A stretch of 25,890 nt of DNA from 2-01-FULL-50-23 sp964509695 (GCA_964509695.1 CAZDXN010000010.1:1-25890), one strand, 5' to 3'. Positions 19,725 through 25,888 are shown, counted from the first letter of the stretch. Notes: generated from the letters alone by a model not told the origin. Made by a program: numbers and translations.

Positions 19725-21656
19725 ATGGCTAACATCTTAGGGGTTGATTATTATCGGATTGTCAGCGAGACGGGTGAAGGACAGTGGTCACAAATTTATG
19801 TGAAGACGGCGTTTGATAAGGAGGAGTTGGAACGATTTGGGTCTATATTCGGGGTAATAAAAATAACCGGAAAAGGAGATTTGATCACAAAGGGGATGGC
19901 CTTGATTGGAGAGATTGACAAGTGGTGTGATGATGTCAGTCATAAGGGGGACATCCCTGGTTTGTTGGCGCTGTTGACAAAGAGATTAGCGACTGGGGTG
20001 TTTGTCTGGATCACGACTGACGATTCTGGGGGCAGGCGGGTAAAAGCCGGGGCCCTGCCAGGCAATGGAATGGCGATATTGAGGGGTGGGAATAAGGTTT
20101 GGCTTTTCGAAGATGGAGACGGCAGGGTGGTGACCGGGGAGGTAAGAGAAAACGATGAACTGTTTTTTGGGAGTAAGGAAATGGTGGACTTGATTGATAA
20201 AGAGTGGGAAGAAAAGGATATGGAGGCGATGACGGAGAAGGTGACTTCAGAGGCGATGAAACTTTCTGACGGAGCTCGGGCGGCAATCGTCTTGGTGGTT
20301 AAGACAATGACGTTTGAAGCAGAAAAAGAGATTGAGGCGGGAATCTATTTGAATGGATCCCGGATCAAGTCCGGCCCCGCGGGGATACGCGGGATCTTCG
20401 AGATGACAACACAAATACGTGGGGATGACGTGGAGAAGTTGGTTTCTGATCGGATTGTTGGGGCAAACGGGGTGGTCGGAAAAATTGCTGGAGCAAAAAT
20501 GTCATGGAAAGAATTTATGGGGAAATGGAAATCGGCGGGAAGATTGAGGGAGGATGGATCGGGCCAGAAAAGACGCAAGCTGTTTTTATTGATCGGGGCG
20601 GTGTTCTTGGTAGTGTTGGGGGCGAGTGTTAGTTTGGGTCTCGTCAAAGCGAGGAAGAATCAGGCCGAAACGTCTTTTAGATCGGTTTATGAGCCTTTGG
20701 AGAAGAAACGAACTGAGGCAGAAGCGCTCTTTAATCTAAACCCGGTGGGGGCGAGGGAGCTATTGCGATCGATAAAAGATGAGGTGGCCGCTAAGAAAAG
20801 CCAGTTTGCTAAGACGCCGTACGAGGGAAGAATGAATGATTTGGAGAAAGCAGTGGAGGAGAGTTGGGCAAAGGTTTCGGGCGAACAGAAATCGAGTTTG
20901 GATTTGTTTTTTAATCTGGGCTTGATTCGTAGCCAGATGAAAGGAGACCGGATGACTTTCAACGGGAAGGAGGCGTTGGTGCTGGATAGTACTGCTGGAA
21001 TTGTGGCCAAGATTGGTTTCCCTGACAAGAAACAGGAAGTGGTTTTGGGTAAGGGCGAGGGACAAAATTGGCTGGACGTGGCGGGAGCCGGCAGCAATAG
21101 TGTTTTATTGACCAAAACCGGTTTGACAGCAATGTTGGACGGAAAGAAGAGTGATTTGATATTTGATGCGGCGGTGACCCACCCGGTGGCGGTGGATGTT
21201 TTTCCCGGGGCAGCCTATGTGTTGGATAAGGGTTCGAGTGAGATCTGGCGGTATGGCTTATCAGGTGGAACGATTAATGATCGGAGGCGTTGGTTTCAGG
21301 TGGGAGTGGAGGCGGATGTTCGGTCGGCGACGGATATGGTGATTGACGTGGATATCTGGGTTGGACTGACAAATGGGAAGATTTTGCGCTTCCGGAGGGG
21401 ACAGCCGGAGAAATTCGGTTTGACAGATGTGCCGGAGGGATTTTCGATAAAACGATTGGCCATATCCAGTGATGCCAAAGCGATCGCGGTTTTGGACAGT
21501 GACAAGAGCCGAATTGTCTTGTTTAACAAAGAGACCGGGGCGTATGTGAAGCAAATTTTGGCCTCGGAGTTGAACGGGGCGACGGACATTGTCTGGGTGA
21601 GCGATCATGAGCTGATGATTCTCTCGGGAGATAAACTTTACACAACTTCAATTTAA
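19725..21656 (+). CDS. PP2C-like cytoplasmic region, one TM helix, outer beta-propeller-like domain
   Basis: 643 residues. Residues 1-270 are soluble and resemble a degenerate PP2C-type phosphatase fold (GVFVWITTDDSGG, then GNGMAILRGGNKVWLFED and RENDELFFGSKEMVDLI); I do not see the paired metal-binding Asp, so activity is doubtful. One helix lies at about 285-306 after KRRK, a charged coiled stretch at 310-390, then repeated beta-strand blades to the end (VAVDVFPGAAYVLDKGSSEIWRY, DVDIWVGLTNGKILRF, AIAVLDSDKSRIVLFN). The positive-inside rule puts the propeller outside. Residues 211-228 are encoded by a dispersed-repeat fragment. AAGG about seven bases before the ATG is a possible ribosome site. 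A signal-transmitting envelope role is a guess. Confidence 0.65.
   Translation: MANILGVDYYRIVSETGEGQWSQIYVKTAFDKEELERFGSIFGVIKITGKGDLITKGMALIGEIDKWCDDVSHKGDIPGLLALLTKRLATGVFVWITTDDSGGRRVKAGALPGNGMAILRGGNKVWLFEDGDGRVVTGEVRENDELFFGSKEMVDLIDKEWEEKDMEAMTEKVTSEAMKLSDGARAAIVLVVKTMTFEAEKEIEAGIYLNGSRIKSGPAGIRGIFEMTTQIRGDDVEKLVSDRIVGANGVVGKIAGAKMSWKEFMGKWKSAGRLREDGSGQKRRKLFLLIGAVFLVVLGASVSLGLVKARKNQAETSFRSVYEPLEKKRTEAEALFNLNPVGARELLRSIKDEVAAKKSQFAKTPYEGRMNDLEKAVEESWAKVSGEQKSSLDLFFNLGLIRSQMKGDRMTFNGKEALVLDSTAGIVAKIGFPDKKQEVVLGKGEGQNWLDVAGAGSNSVLLTKTGLTAMLDGKKSDLIFDAAVTHPVAVDVFPGAAYVLDKGSSEIWRYGLSGGTINDRRRWFQVGVEADVRSATDMVIDVDIWVGLTNGKILRFRRGQPEKFGLTDVPEGFSIKRLAISSDAKAIAVLDSDKSRIVLFNKETGAYVKQILASELNGATDIVWVSDHELMILSGDKLYTTSI
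20355..20408. repeat. Dispersed-repeat fragment inside a coding region
   Basis: GGGGATACGCGGGATCTnCGA with a nearby ATGAC is shared with the composite repeat at 10028-10060. Here it is read in frame as GSRIKSGPAGIRGIFEMT within the PP2C-like region of the 643-residue protein. Confidence 0.65.
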
Positions 21657-21660
21657 TTAT

Positions 21661-21836
21661 TTTTGTTCATTCTTTGCTCGTGCAAAGAACTGAACCTAAG
21701 AAAGCACGCCCTTCAGGCTCGCTAAAATTTGCTCTCTTATTTATGTTCGCTGGACACTGCTGCGACAAGCTTAGCGTGCGAGCTCACTTTCTCATAGAAT
21801 TCGATAGCAAATTTCTTGACGCTCCCGCTTCAGGGG
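21661..21836. repeat. 176-bp dispersed repeat, copy B
   Basis: Direct-orientation second copy of 18587-18762. It starts four bases after the stop of the 643-residue protein gene and ends 32 bases before the -10 of smpB. One difference from copy A falls in the loop of the first hairpin, leaving the stem intact. Confidence 0.9.
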
Positions 21837-21868
21837 TGGTTATATAAAGGGATACGCAGGAAAAGAGG

Positions 21869-21874
21869 TAGAAT
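21869..21874 (+). promoter_or_regulatory. Leaderless-type -10 TAGAAT for smpB
   Basis: TAGAAT is followed by six bases and ATG 21881. No good -35 is visible. Confidence 0.55.
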
Positions 21875-21880
21875 ACAGGC

Positions 21881-22315
21881 ATGAGGATGGAGAATAAGAA
21901 AGCTAGATTTGAGTATGAGGTGGTGGAGACCTTTGAGGCTGGTTTGATTCTGACTGGCCCTGAGGTGAAAAGCATCAAGTCAGGTCAAGCGAACTTGACC
22001 GGAGCCCGGGTAATTGAGAAAGAGGGGAGGCTGTTTGTGGTAGGTATGAGCGTGCCTAAGTACCAGTTTGCGACTGATCCGGAGTATGATCCAGGGCGGA
22101 TTCGAGAGCTCTTGTTTCACAAGAAGGAAATCACCTCGATTTTGTCAAAAAAGGAGGCTCGCGGATTGACTTTGGTGGCTCTTTCAGCGTATAATAAGGG
22201 AGATTTGATCAAGCTTGAAATAGCTTTGGTAAGAGGTAAGAAGAAATACGAAAAACGAGAGCAGGTGAAGAAGAGAGATGAAGAGTTGGCTCTCGCCCGA
22301 CGATTAAAAAAATAG
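21881..22315 (+). CDS. smpB: SsrA-binding protein SmpB
   Basis: 144 residues, normal length. SmpB binds the tRNA-like end of tmRNA and takes it to stalled ribosomes. Hallmarks are NKKARFEYEVVETFEAGLILTGPEVKSIKSGQANLTGARV, a central YDPGRIRELLFHKKEI, and the basic C-terminal tail KKKYEKREQVKKRDEELALARRLKK that acts as a codon-anticodon mimic. Its partner tmRNA lies 330 bases downstream on the same strand. A TAGAAT -10 six bases before the ATG points to a leaderless mRNA. Confidence 0.95.
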   Translation: MRMENKKARFEYEVVETFEAGLILTGPEVKSIKSGQANLTGARVIEKEGRLFVVGMSVPKYQFATDPEYDPGRIRELLFHKKEITSILSKKEARGLTLVALSAYNKGDLIKLEIALVRGKKKYEKREQVKKRDEELALARRLKK

Positions 22316-22325
22316 CTTATAGCCA

Positions 22326-22574
22326 ATGAAAAGCGGAGGGTTTTGGAAACAGATTCTGCCAGATTTAGTGAGTCAGTTTAGCTTGGGAAAGGATTTAACA
22401 GCCACCAGTAAGACCGGTGACTGGGAGAAGGGACTAATCAAGGCAATCAAGAAAATGGATACTGATGAATTTAACCTCTTTTTGGCTCAGGTGGTGATTA
22501 AGGCCAGTTCGAAGCAAATCATGGGTGTCGATTTGACCGCTCAGGTCAAGGCCCTCAAGGACCTTCGTAAATAA
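22326..22574 (+). CDS. Small protein of unknown function (82 aa)
   Basis: Not recognised. Mostly helical and charged (WEKGLIKAIKKMDTDEFNLFLAQVVIKASSKQIMGVDLTAQVKALKDLRK), with no signal or membrane segment. It starts ten bases after the smpB stop without an obvious promoter or ribosome site, so it is probably cotranscribed with smpB. The dispersed hairpin TCCGCC/GGCGGA follows its stop after three bases. A role linked to trans-translation is only suggested by position. Confidence 0.6.
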   Translation: MKSGGFWKQILPDLVSQFSLGKDLTATSKTGDWEKGLIKAIKKMDTDEFNLFLAQVVIKASSKQIMGVDLTAQVKALKDLRK

Positions 22575-22577
22575 GTT

Positions 22578-22592
22578 TCCGCCAGAGGCGGA
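22578..22592. repeat. Dispersed hairpin TCCGCC-GGCGGA, copy 2
   Basis: TCCGCC, loop AGA, GGCGGA, then CAGG. It sits three bases after a stop codon and 29 bases before the tmRNA -10 element. It may act as a 3'-end structure for the smpB transcript. Confidence 0.65.
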
Positions 22593-22620
22593 CAGGATAC
22601 TGGCTTTTAGGTTCGATTTC

Positions 22621-22629
22621 TGATAGAAT
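22621..22629 (+). promoter_or_regulatory. Extended -10 promoter of tmRNA
   Basis: TGATAGAAT lies 15 bases before the mature 5' end of tmRNA, leaving a short 5' flank for RNase P to remove. Confidence 0.55.
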
Positions 22630-22644
22630 GTGGGATGTTTTCAT

Positions 22645-23039
22645 GGGGACGACAGGTATCGATGGGAACAGCTCTTTGACAACCGCAAGCCGAGTTTGAA
22701 CTAAACTCGTAAAAAAGGGTTCAAAAAACAATTGTCACTGAAAAAGCAGACAGACTCCTAGGTACCTATTTCGGTGCCGAGGATGCTAACGCAGATTACG
22801 CTTTCGCGTACGCTGCCTAAGCCGTTTTCGGATTAAAATGTTCGAGGTTTAACCGAAGGCGAGTACAAACTCGAAATACGCTATTCAAGGAGAAGCTAAG
22901 CCTTGGCTAGTTAGATTAAGTTAGCAGCTCTAGATGAATTTTGTTTGTGAATAAATCTAGAGAATAAATTCACAAACTAAGCTTGTAGCGGTTATCTGAA
23001 GAATGTTTCCAGACGTGGGTCCAATTCCCACCGTCTCCA
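22645..23039 (+). ncRNA. ssrA: Transfer-messenger RNA (tmRNA)
   Basis: Ribosome-rescue RNA. The 5' GGGGACG pairs with CGTCTCC at 23032-23038 (one G-T wobble) to form the tRNA-like acceptor stem. The D-like segment reads GACAGGTATCGATGGG, and the T arm is GTGGG TCCAATT CCCAC. The tag frame reads GAG GAT GCT AAC GCA GAT TAC GCT TTC GCG TAC GCT GCC TAA, ending at 22820. If the resume codon is GCT 22785, the tag is ANADYAFAYAA; the exact resume codon is uncertain. The C-terminal Tyr-Ala-Ala matches the protease-recognition end of known tags. CCA is not fully encoded (ACA follows the stem). Confidence 0.93.
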
Positions 23040-23045
23040 CACTCC

Positions 23046-23063
23046 GCTCTGTAATAACAGAGC
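23046..23063 (+). repeat. Perfect hairpin downstream of tmRNA
   Basis: GCTCTGT, loop AATA, ACAGAGC: a 7-bp perfect stem starting seven bases after the tmRNA 3' end. Probably a 3' processing or stability structure. Confidence 0.6.
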
Positions 23064-23068
23064 TTCGC

Positions 23069-23092
23069 GTGGCAGGCCACACTTCTTTTTTT
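23069..23092 (+). terminator. Probable intrinsic terminator after tmRNA
   Basis: A short stem GTGG/CCAC (23069-23080) is followed by ACTTCTTTTTTT. The stem is short, but the T-tract is strong and the position after tmRNA fits a terminator. Confidence 0.5.
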
Positions 23093-23153
23093 GTTGATAA
23101 ATTTCAAGTTTCATTGCGGAGTGTGCCCCGCGTAGCCAAAGGCGAAGTAGGGC

Positions 23154-23159
23154 TATACT
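23154..23159 (+). promoter_or_regulatory. Leaderless-type -10 TATACT deciding GTG 23166
   Basis: TATACT is followed by six bases and a GTG codon that gives the expected YYSYILK start of a GIY-YIG domain. Confidence 0.55.
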
Positions 23160-23165
23160 TTTGTT

Positions 23166-23402
23166 GTGTATTACTCCTATATTTTGAAATTGAACAATGG
23201 CAAGTATTACATGGGTCATTCTTCTGATTTGAGAACAAGAATGAACGAACATAGCCATGGAAGGGTGGCCGCGACAAAGAATTTTCTTCCAATTAAATTA
23301 ATTTATTACTCAGCTTTTTTATCTCTGAATAAGGCAATTGCGTTTGAGAAGTATTTGAAATCTAGTTCTGGTTTTGCGTTTAGAAACAAACACCTGATCT
23401 AA
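23166..23402 (+). CDS. Single-domain GIY-YIG protein
   Basis: 78 residues, a minimal GIY-YIG nuclease domain of the UvrC-N/YhbQ type. YYSYILKLNNGKYYMGHSSDLRTRMNEHSHG carries the tyrosines of the GIY and YIG elements (YSYIL and YYMG) and the conserved Arg in DLRTRMNEH. The C-terminal Glu is in KAIAFEKYLKS. Some members cut DNA flaps; many small ones have unknown roles. The GTG start is supported by a -10 box six bases upstream. The ComF-like gene starts two bases after its stop, so the two form an operon. Confidence 0.85.
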   Translation: MYYSYILKLNNGKYYMGHSSDLRTRMNEHSHGRVAATKNFLPIKLIYYSAFLSLNKAIAFEKYLKSSSGFAFRNKHLI

Positions 23403-23404
23403 TA

Positions 23405-24082
23405 ATGTCCGTGATTTTGGATTGGCTGGTTGATTTTGTTTTCCCCAAGTTTTGCGTCGTGTGTGACAAAGAGGGGGCTTTTTTGTGCCGAAAATGCAAG
23501 CAGAAGTTGCCCTTGGCTCTGCAGATTTGCCCGATGTGTACCCGACCCTCAATTTATGGTTTGACCCACGAGTATTGTCGGAAGAAAAGCGGAATGGCTG
23601 GGTTGATTTCAGTTTTTGATTATAGGAATGAAGGAGTGAAGAAGGCGGTAGAGGCGATTAAGTTTGGTTTTAATCGTGAGTTGGTAAAAATAACGCTTTC
23701 CGGCTGGAAAATGCCGAAGAATTGGGAGAAGGGCGTGGTCTTGGTGCCGGTGCCACTTCATCGTTATCGGCAAAACTGGCGAGGTTTTAACCAGGCGGAG
23801 TTAATTGCTAGGGTAATTGGAGGGAAAAAGACGGCGGTGGTCATGGCACTGACAAGAATCAAGGCGACGGCCCAGCAGGCGAATGTGGCGGACAAGAAAA
23901 GTAGATCGGAGAACTTGAAAGGGTGCTTCCGGGTTGATAGAGAAAAACTGGAACAGATTGCGGGGAAGAAGATTGTCTTGGTGGACGATGTTTTTACCAG
24001 TGGGGCGACTTCGCGAGAATGCGCGAAAGAACTACGCAAGGCGGGGGTAAGGCAGGTTTGGGGGTTTTGTCTGGCTCGATGA
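23405..24082 (+). CDS. ComF-like phosphoribosyltransferase
   Basis: 225 residues. The N-terminal zinc-binding region has three CxxC pairs (Cys17/20, 28/31, 42/45) plus Cys58. A linker with VPVPLHRYRQNWRGFNQAELIA (114-135) follows, then the PRPP-binding loop IVLVDDVFTSGAT (190-202) of type I phosphoribosyltransferases. ComF proteins help single-stranded DNA entry during natural transformation, though many genomes have them without proven competence. With a type IV secretion-related cluster nearby, DNA uptake is a possible theme, but that is inference. A stable hairpin begins at its stop codon. Confidence 0.88.
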   Translation: MSVILDWLVDFVFPKFCVVCDKEGAFLCRKCKQKLPLALQICPMCTRPSIYGLTHEYCRKKSGMAGLISVFDYRNEGVKKAVEAIKFGFNRELVKITLSGWKMPKNWEKGVVLVPVPLHRYRQNWRGFNQAELIARVIGGKKTAVVMALTRIKATAQQANVADKKSRSENLKGCFRVDREKLEQIAGKKIVLVDDVFTSGATSRECAKELRKAGVRQVWGFCLAR

Positions 24083-24099
24083 CCCCGCCGCAGCGGGGT
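24082..24099 (+). repeat. Hairpin overlapping the comF-like stop codon
   Basis: ACCCCGC, loop CGCA, GCGGGGT: a 7-bp GC-rich stem starting at the last base of the TGA stop. It lacks a T-tract but could end or protect the mRNA. Confidence 0.6.
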
Positions 24100-24110
24100 T
24101 GGCAATAGCC

Positions 24111-24119
24111 TGATAAAAT
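24111..24119 (+). promoter_or_regulatory. Extended -10 promoter of tRNA-Ser(UGA)
   Basis: TGATAAAAT lies ten bases before the mature tRNA 5' end. It is the same extended -10 type as the tmRNA promoter. Confidence 0.5.
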
Positions 24120-24129
24120 AAGCACGTCG

Positions 24130-24211
24130 GGAGAGTGGGCAGGACGGTAATGCGTTAGTCTTGAAAACTAATGGGCGCAAGCCCTAACAGGTTCGACCCC
24201 TGTACTCTCCG
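24130..24211 (+). tRNA. tRNA-Ser (anticodon TGA)
   Basis: Acceptor GGAGAGT pairs with ACTCTCC (24204-24210). The anticodon arm is TTAGT-CTTGAAA-ACTAA with TGA at 24162-24164. There is a long variable arm (GGGC GCAA GCCC) and a T arm ACAGG-TTCGACC-CCTGT. The long variable arm confirms serine. Discriminator G; CCA is not encoded. Confidence 0.95.
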
Positions 24212-24244
24212 CAACGTACAAAATCCCTCGGATTTTTACGTTGC
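24211..24244 (+). terminator. Long hairpin after tRNA-Ser(UGA)
   Basis: GCAACGTA pairs with TACGTTGC and AAAATCC with GGATTTT, with one bulged C and loop CTC. It starts at the last base of the tRNA. It could direct 3' maturation or termination; the T run is inside the stem, so this is uncertain. Confidence 0.45.
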
Positions 24245-24299
24245 TGGAACGTAGAACGTACACCTTGCGAAGCAAATGTTACGTTCGTACGTTACCGCC

Positions 24300-24653
24300 A
24301 TGAAGCAGGAAAATAGGCTGACCGGAAATTTTGGGGAGAACTTAGCGGCAACCTTTCTTGCGAAGAAGGGGTTTGAAATTGTAGAGAGAAATTTCTCGAC
24401 GAGGTTTGGAGAGATCGACATTATTGTCCGAAAGGACGGAGTCTTGGTGTTTGTGGAGGTGAAAACGAAAAAAGGGGATGATTTTGGGACGCCGGAAGAA
24501 ATGGTGGGAAGGGGTAAGGTCTTCAGGGTGAAAAGGATGGCGGAGGTTTATCTTTCTGGTAAGGATGTTCCGTGTCGAATCGATATGGTGGCGGTGGTTT
24601 TGGATGACCAAAACAAGGTTGAGAGAATCACCCATCACGAGAATTTGATGTAG
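24300..24653 (+). CDS. YraN family (UPF0102) nuclease-fold protein
   Basis: 117 residues from ATG 24300. The family signature is complete: GNFGENLAATFLAKKGFEIVERNF with the conserved Glu, FGEIDIIVRKDG with Glu-x-Asp, and VFVEVKTKKGDDFG with Glu-x-Lys, the core of a PD-(D/E)xK endonuclease fold, then KVFRVKRMAEVYL. The cellular function is unproven, though often linked to DNA processing. ATG 24300 gives the normal N-terminus, and a weak promoter TTGCGA-17-TACGTT ends six bases before it; ATG 24276 would add eight non-family residues. Confidence 0.88.
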   Translation: MKQENRLTGNFGENLAATFLAKKGFEIVERNFSTRFGEIDIIVRKDGVLVFVEVKTKKGDDFGTPEEMVGRGKVFRVKRMAEVYLSGKDVPCRIDMVAVVLDDQNKVERITHHENLM

Positions 24654-24664
24654 GGCGTATTGAG

Positions 24665-24748
24665 CGGAGGAGGTGGGATTCGAACCCACGAGACCCTTGC
24701 GGGTCGGAGGTTAGCAACCTCCCGCCGTAACCACTGGGCCACTCCTCC
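24665..24748 (-). tRNA. tRNA-Ser (anticodon GCT)
   Basis: On the minus strand, acceptor GGAGGAG pairs with CTCCTCC. The anticodon arm is GGAGG-TTGCTAA-CCTCC with GCT. There is a long variable arm (GACCC GCAA GGGTC) and a T arm GTGGG-TTCGAAT-CCCAC. Discriminator G; CCA is not encoded. The 3' end lies 11 bases from the convergent yraN-like gene. Confidence 0.95.
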
Positions 24749-24763
24749 AAAATATCGTTTATG

Positions 24764-25771
24764 TCAACTAACTTTATTGCTAATTCCCCAACGAATAAAA
24801 TTCTTAGGGTTCGATGTTCCAATTTCTTCTAAATATCGTTTAGCCTCCTGCTGATTATACAAGAATAATCTTTTTGCACCCTGAACCTTAGGAGTAAAAC
24901 CAAGTGATATTAATTGGTTTTTAACATCTTCCATGAGCTTAGGTATATACGAAACAAAAGAAATTTTTTTGTATTCGTACGTCTTATTATTTACTTTATA
25001 TTTATGGATGAAGAAACATCCGTCAGTGTCCACTAGGCCACGAATACAAGCCTTGGAGTAGCTAGGTCGACTCTTTATCCATGAAGGTATTCCGACATTT
25101 GCCTTCTTCTTGCTGCCAATAGACAGTCCATTTTTAGTCAGAAATTTAATTAGTTCGACACTCGAAAGACACACTGTGTTGACATGGTATTTCTTATCCG
25201 TATACACAGATGCTTTTATTCCAAACAATTTGAACAAAATCCCACAGACGTATTTCGTGAATTTCTTATCGTCTACTAGGTTTAGAGAAATTTTCATCTG
25301 TTCTTTACTAAGATTTCCGTCACCGAGCAAAATGCCGAATAGCTCGGCTAGCTGAACCGATTTTGCTGGTATATGTAATTTTTTTCTAAGAACCGTTCCT
25401 GTCCCGGCATATCTTTCTGGATATAAAAGTCTTCTCATCTGTGAGGTTTTGCCACCCTTGATTCTGCCTTCTGGGGTCCCAGGCGAACCATGAATTTTTG
25501 ATCTGATCCGGCTTGCTTCTTTCTGCCACTTTTTAGCATTCCACCATTCTTCTCGCTCTTCTACAATAATCGGAAGCGAGATATTGCTTAACAAGCTAAG
25601 CTGTTGCAATACATCTTTATTCCCTAACAGAACTTCTCTTTGCCAGTCGCGAAGGGTACGTGAACTGAGGCCGACTTTGGTGCCGACCTTTTCCCACGAG
25701 CAGGCAAGCTTGTTTTTCATATCTACCATAAATTTGTGTTGATCTCCTGGTTTAAAGACACATCTTGACAT
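24764..25771 (-). CDS. Free-standing LAGLIDADG homing endonuclease
   Basis: 335 residues. Two LAGLIDADG helices, LAELFGILLGDG (141-152) and CIRGLVDTDG (242-251), each with the catalytic acidic residue, make this a two-motif monomeric enzyme. An N-terminal extension (1-130) includes a helix-turn-helix-like stretch, WEKVGTKVGLSSRTLRDWQREV (26-47), and a basic segment EGRIKGGKTSQMRRLLYPERY (101-121). No intron or intein context is visible. The coding strand is AT-richer and less G-rich than its neighbours, which suggests acquisition. Promoter TTGAAA-17-TACAAT ends six bases before the ATG. The stop lies 15 bases from tRNA-Ser(GCU). Confidence 0.88.
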   Translation of the reverse strand: MSRCVFKPGDQHKFMVDMKNKLACSWEKVGTKVGLSSRTLRDWQREVLLGNKDVLQQLSLLSNISLPIIVEEREEWWNAKKWQKEASRIRSKIHGSPGTPEGRIKGGKTSQMRRLLYPERYAGTGTVLRKKLHIPAKSVQLAELFGILLGDGNLSKEQMKISLNLVDDKKFTKYVCGILFKLFGIKASVYTDKKYHVNTVCLSSVELIKFLTKNGLSIGSKKKANVGIPSWIKSRPSYSKACIRGLVDTDGCFFIHKYKVNNKTYEYKKISFVSYIPKLMEDVKNQLISLGFTPKVQGAKRLFLYNQQEAKRYLEEIGTSNPKNFIRWGISNKVS

Positions 25772-25777
25772 ATAAAC

Positions 25778-25806
25778 ATTGTAACAAGGCTAGAATTACA
25801 TTTCAA
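25778..25806 (-). promoter_or_regulatory. Leaderless promoter of the LAGLIDADG gene
   Basis: On the minus strand: TTGAAA (25801-25806), 17 bp, TACAAT (25778-25783), six bases, ATG 25771. Confidence 0.6.
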
Positions 25807-25888
25807 TTACCAAGTAACCGACGCCTCCTCCGCCGAAACTGTCTAGGACACGATAGATACAGAACGGTTCACTAGTAAATGAAAGGCA
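25796..25888 (-). CDS. Possible C-terminal end of an upstream gene (partial)
   Basis: An open frame enters from the window edge and ends with TAA at 25796-25798. The visible residues include IYRVLDSFGGGGVGYLVIEM at the end. No family recognised. It would end 25 bases before the LAGLIDADG start, on the same strand. Thirty codons are too few to be sure it is coding. Confidence 0.3.
   Translation of the reverse strand, partial: CLSFTSEPFCIYRVLDSFGGGGVGYLVIEM

Noticed and set aside
18587..21836. Composite transposon bounded by the 176-bp repeats
   Set aside because: The repeats encode no transposase, I see no target duplications, and the enclosed genes look like ordinary envelope genes. Kept as an unexplained repeat pair.
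24750..24842. AAATATCGTTTA direct repeat as a clear insertion footprint of the endonuclease
   Set aside because: Twelve bases, one copy inside the coding sequence, and only one side of the gene is flanked; not enough to call a target-site duplication.
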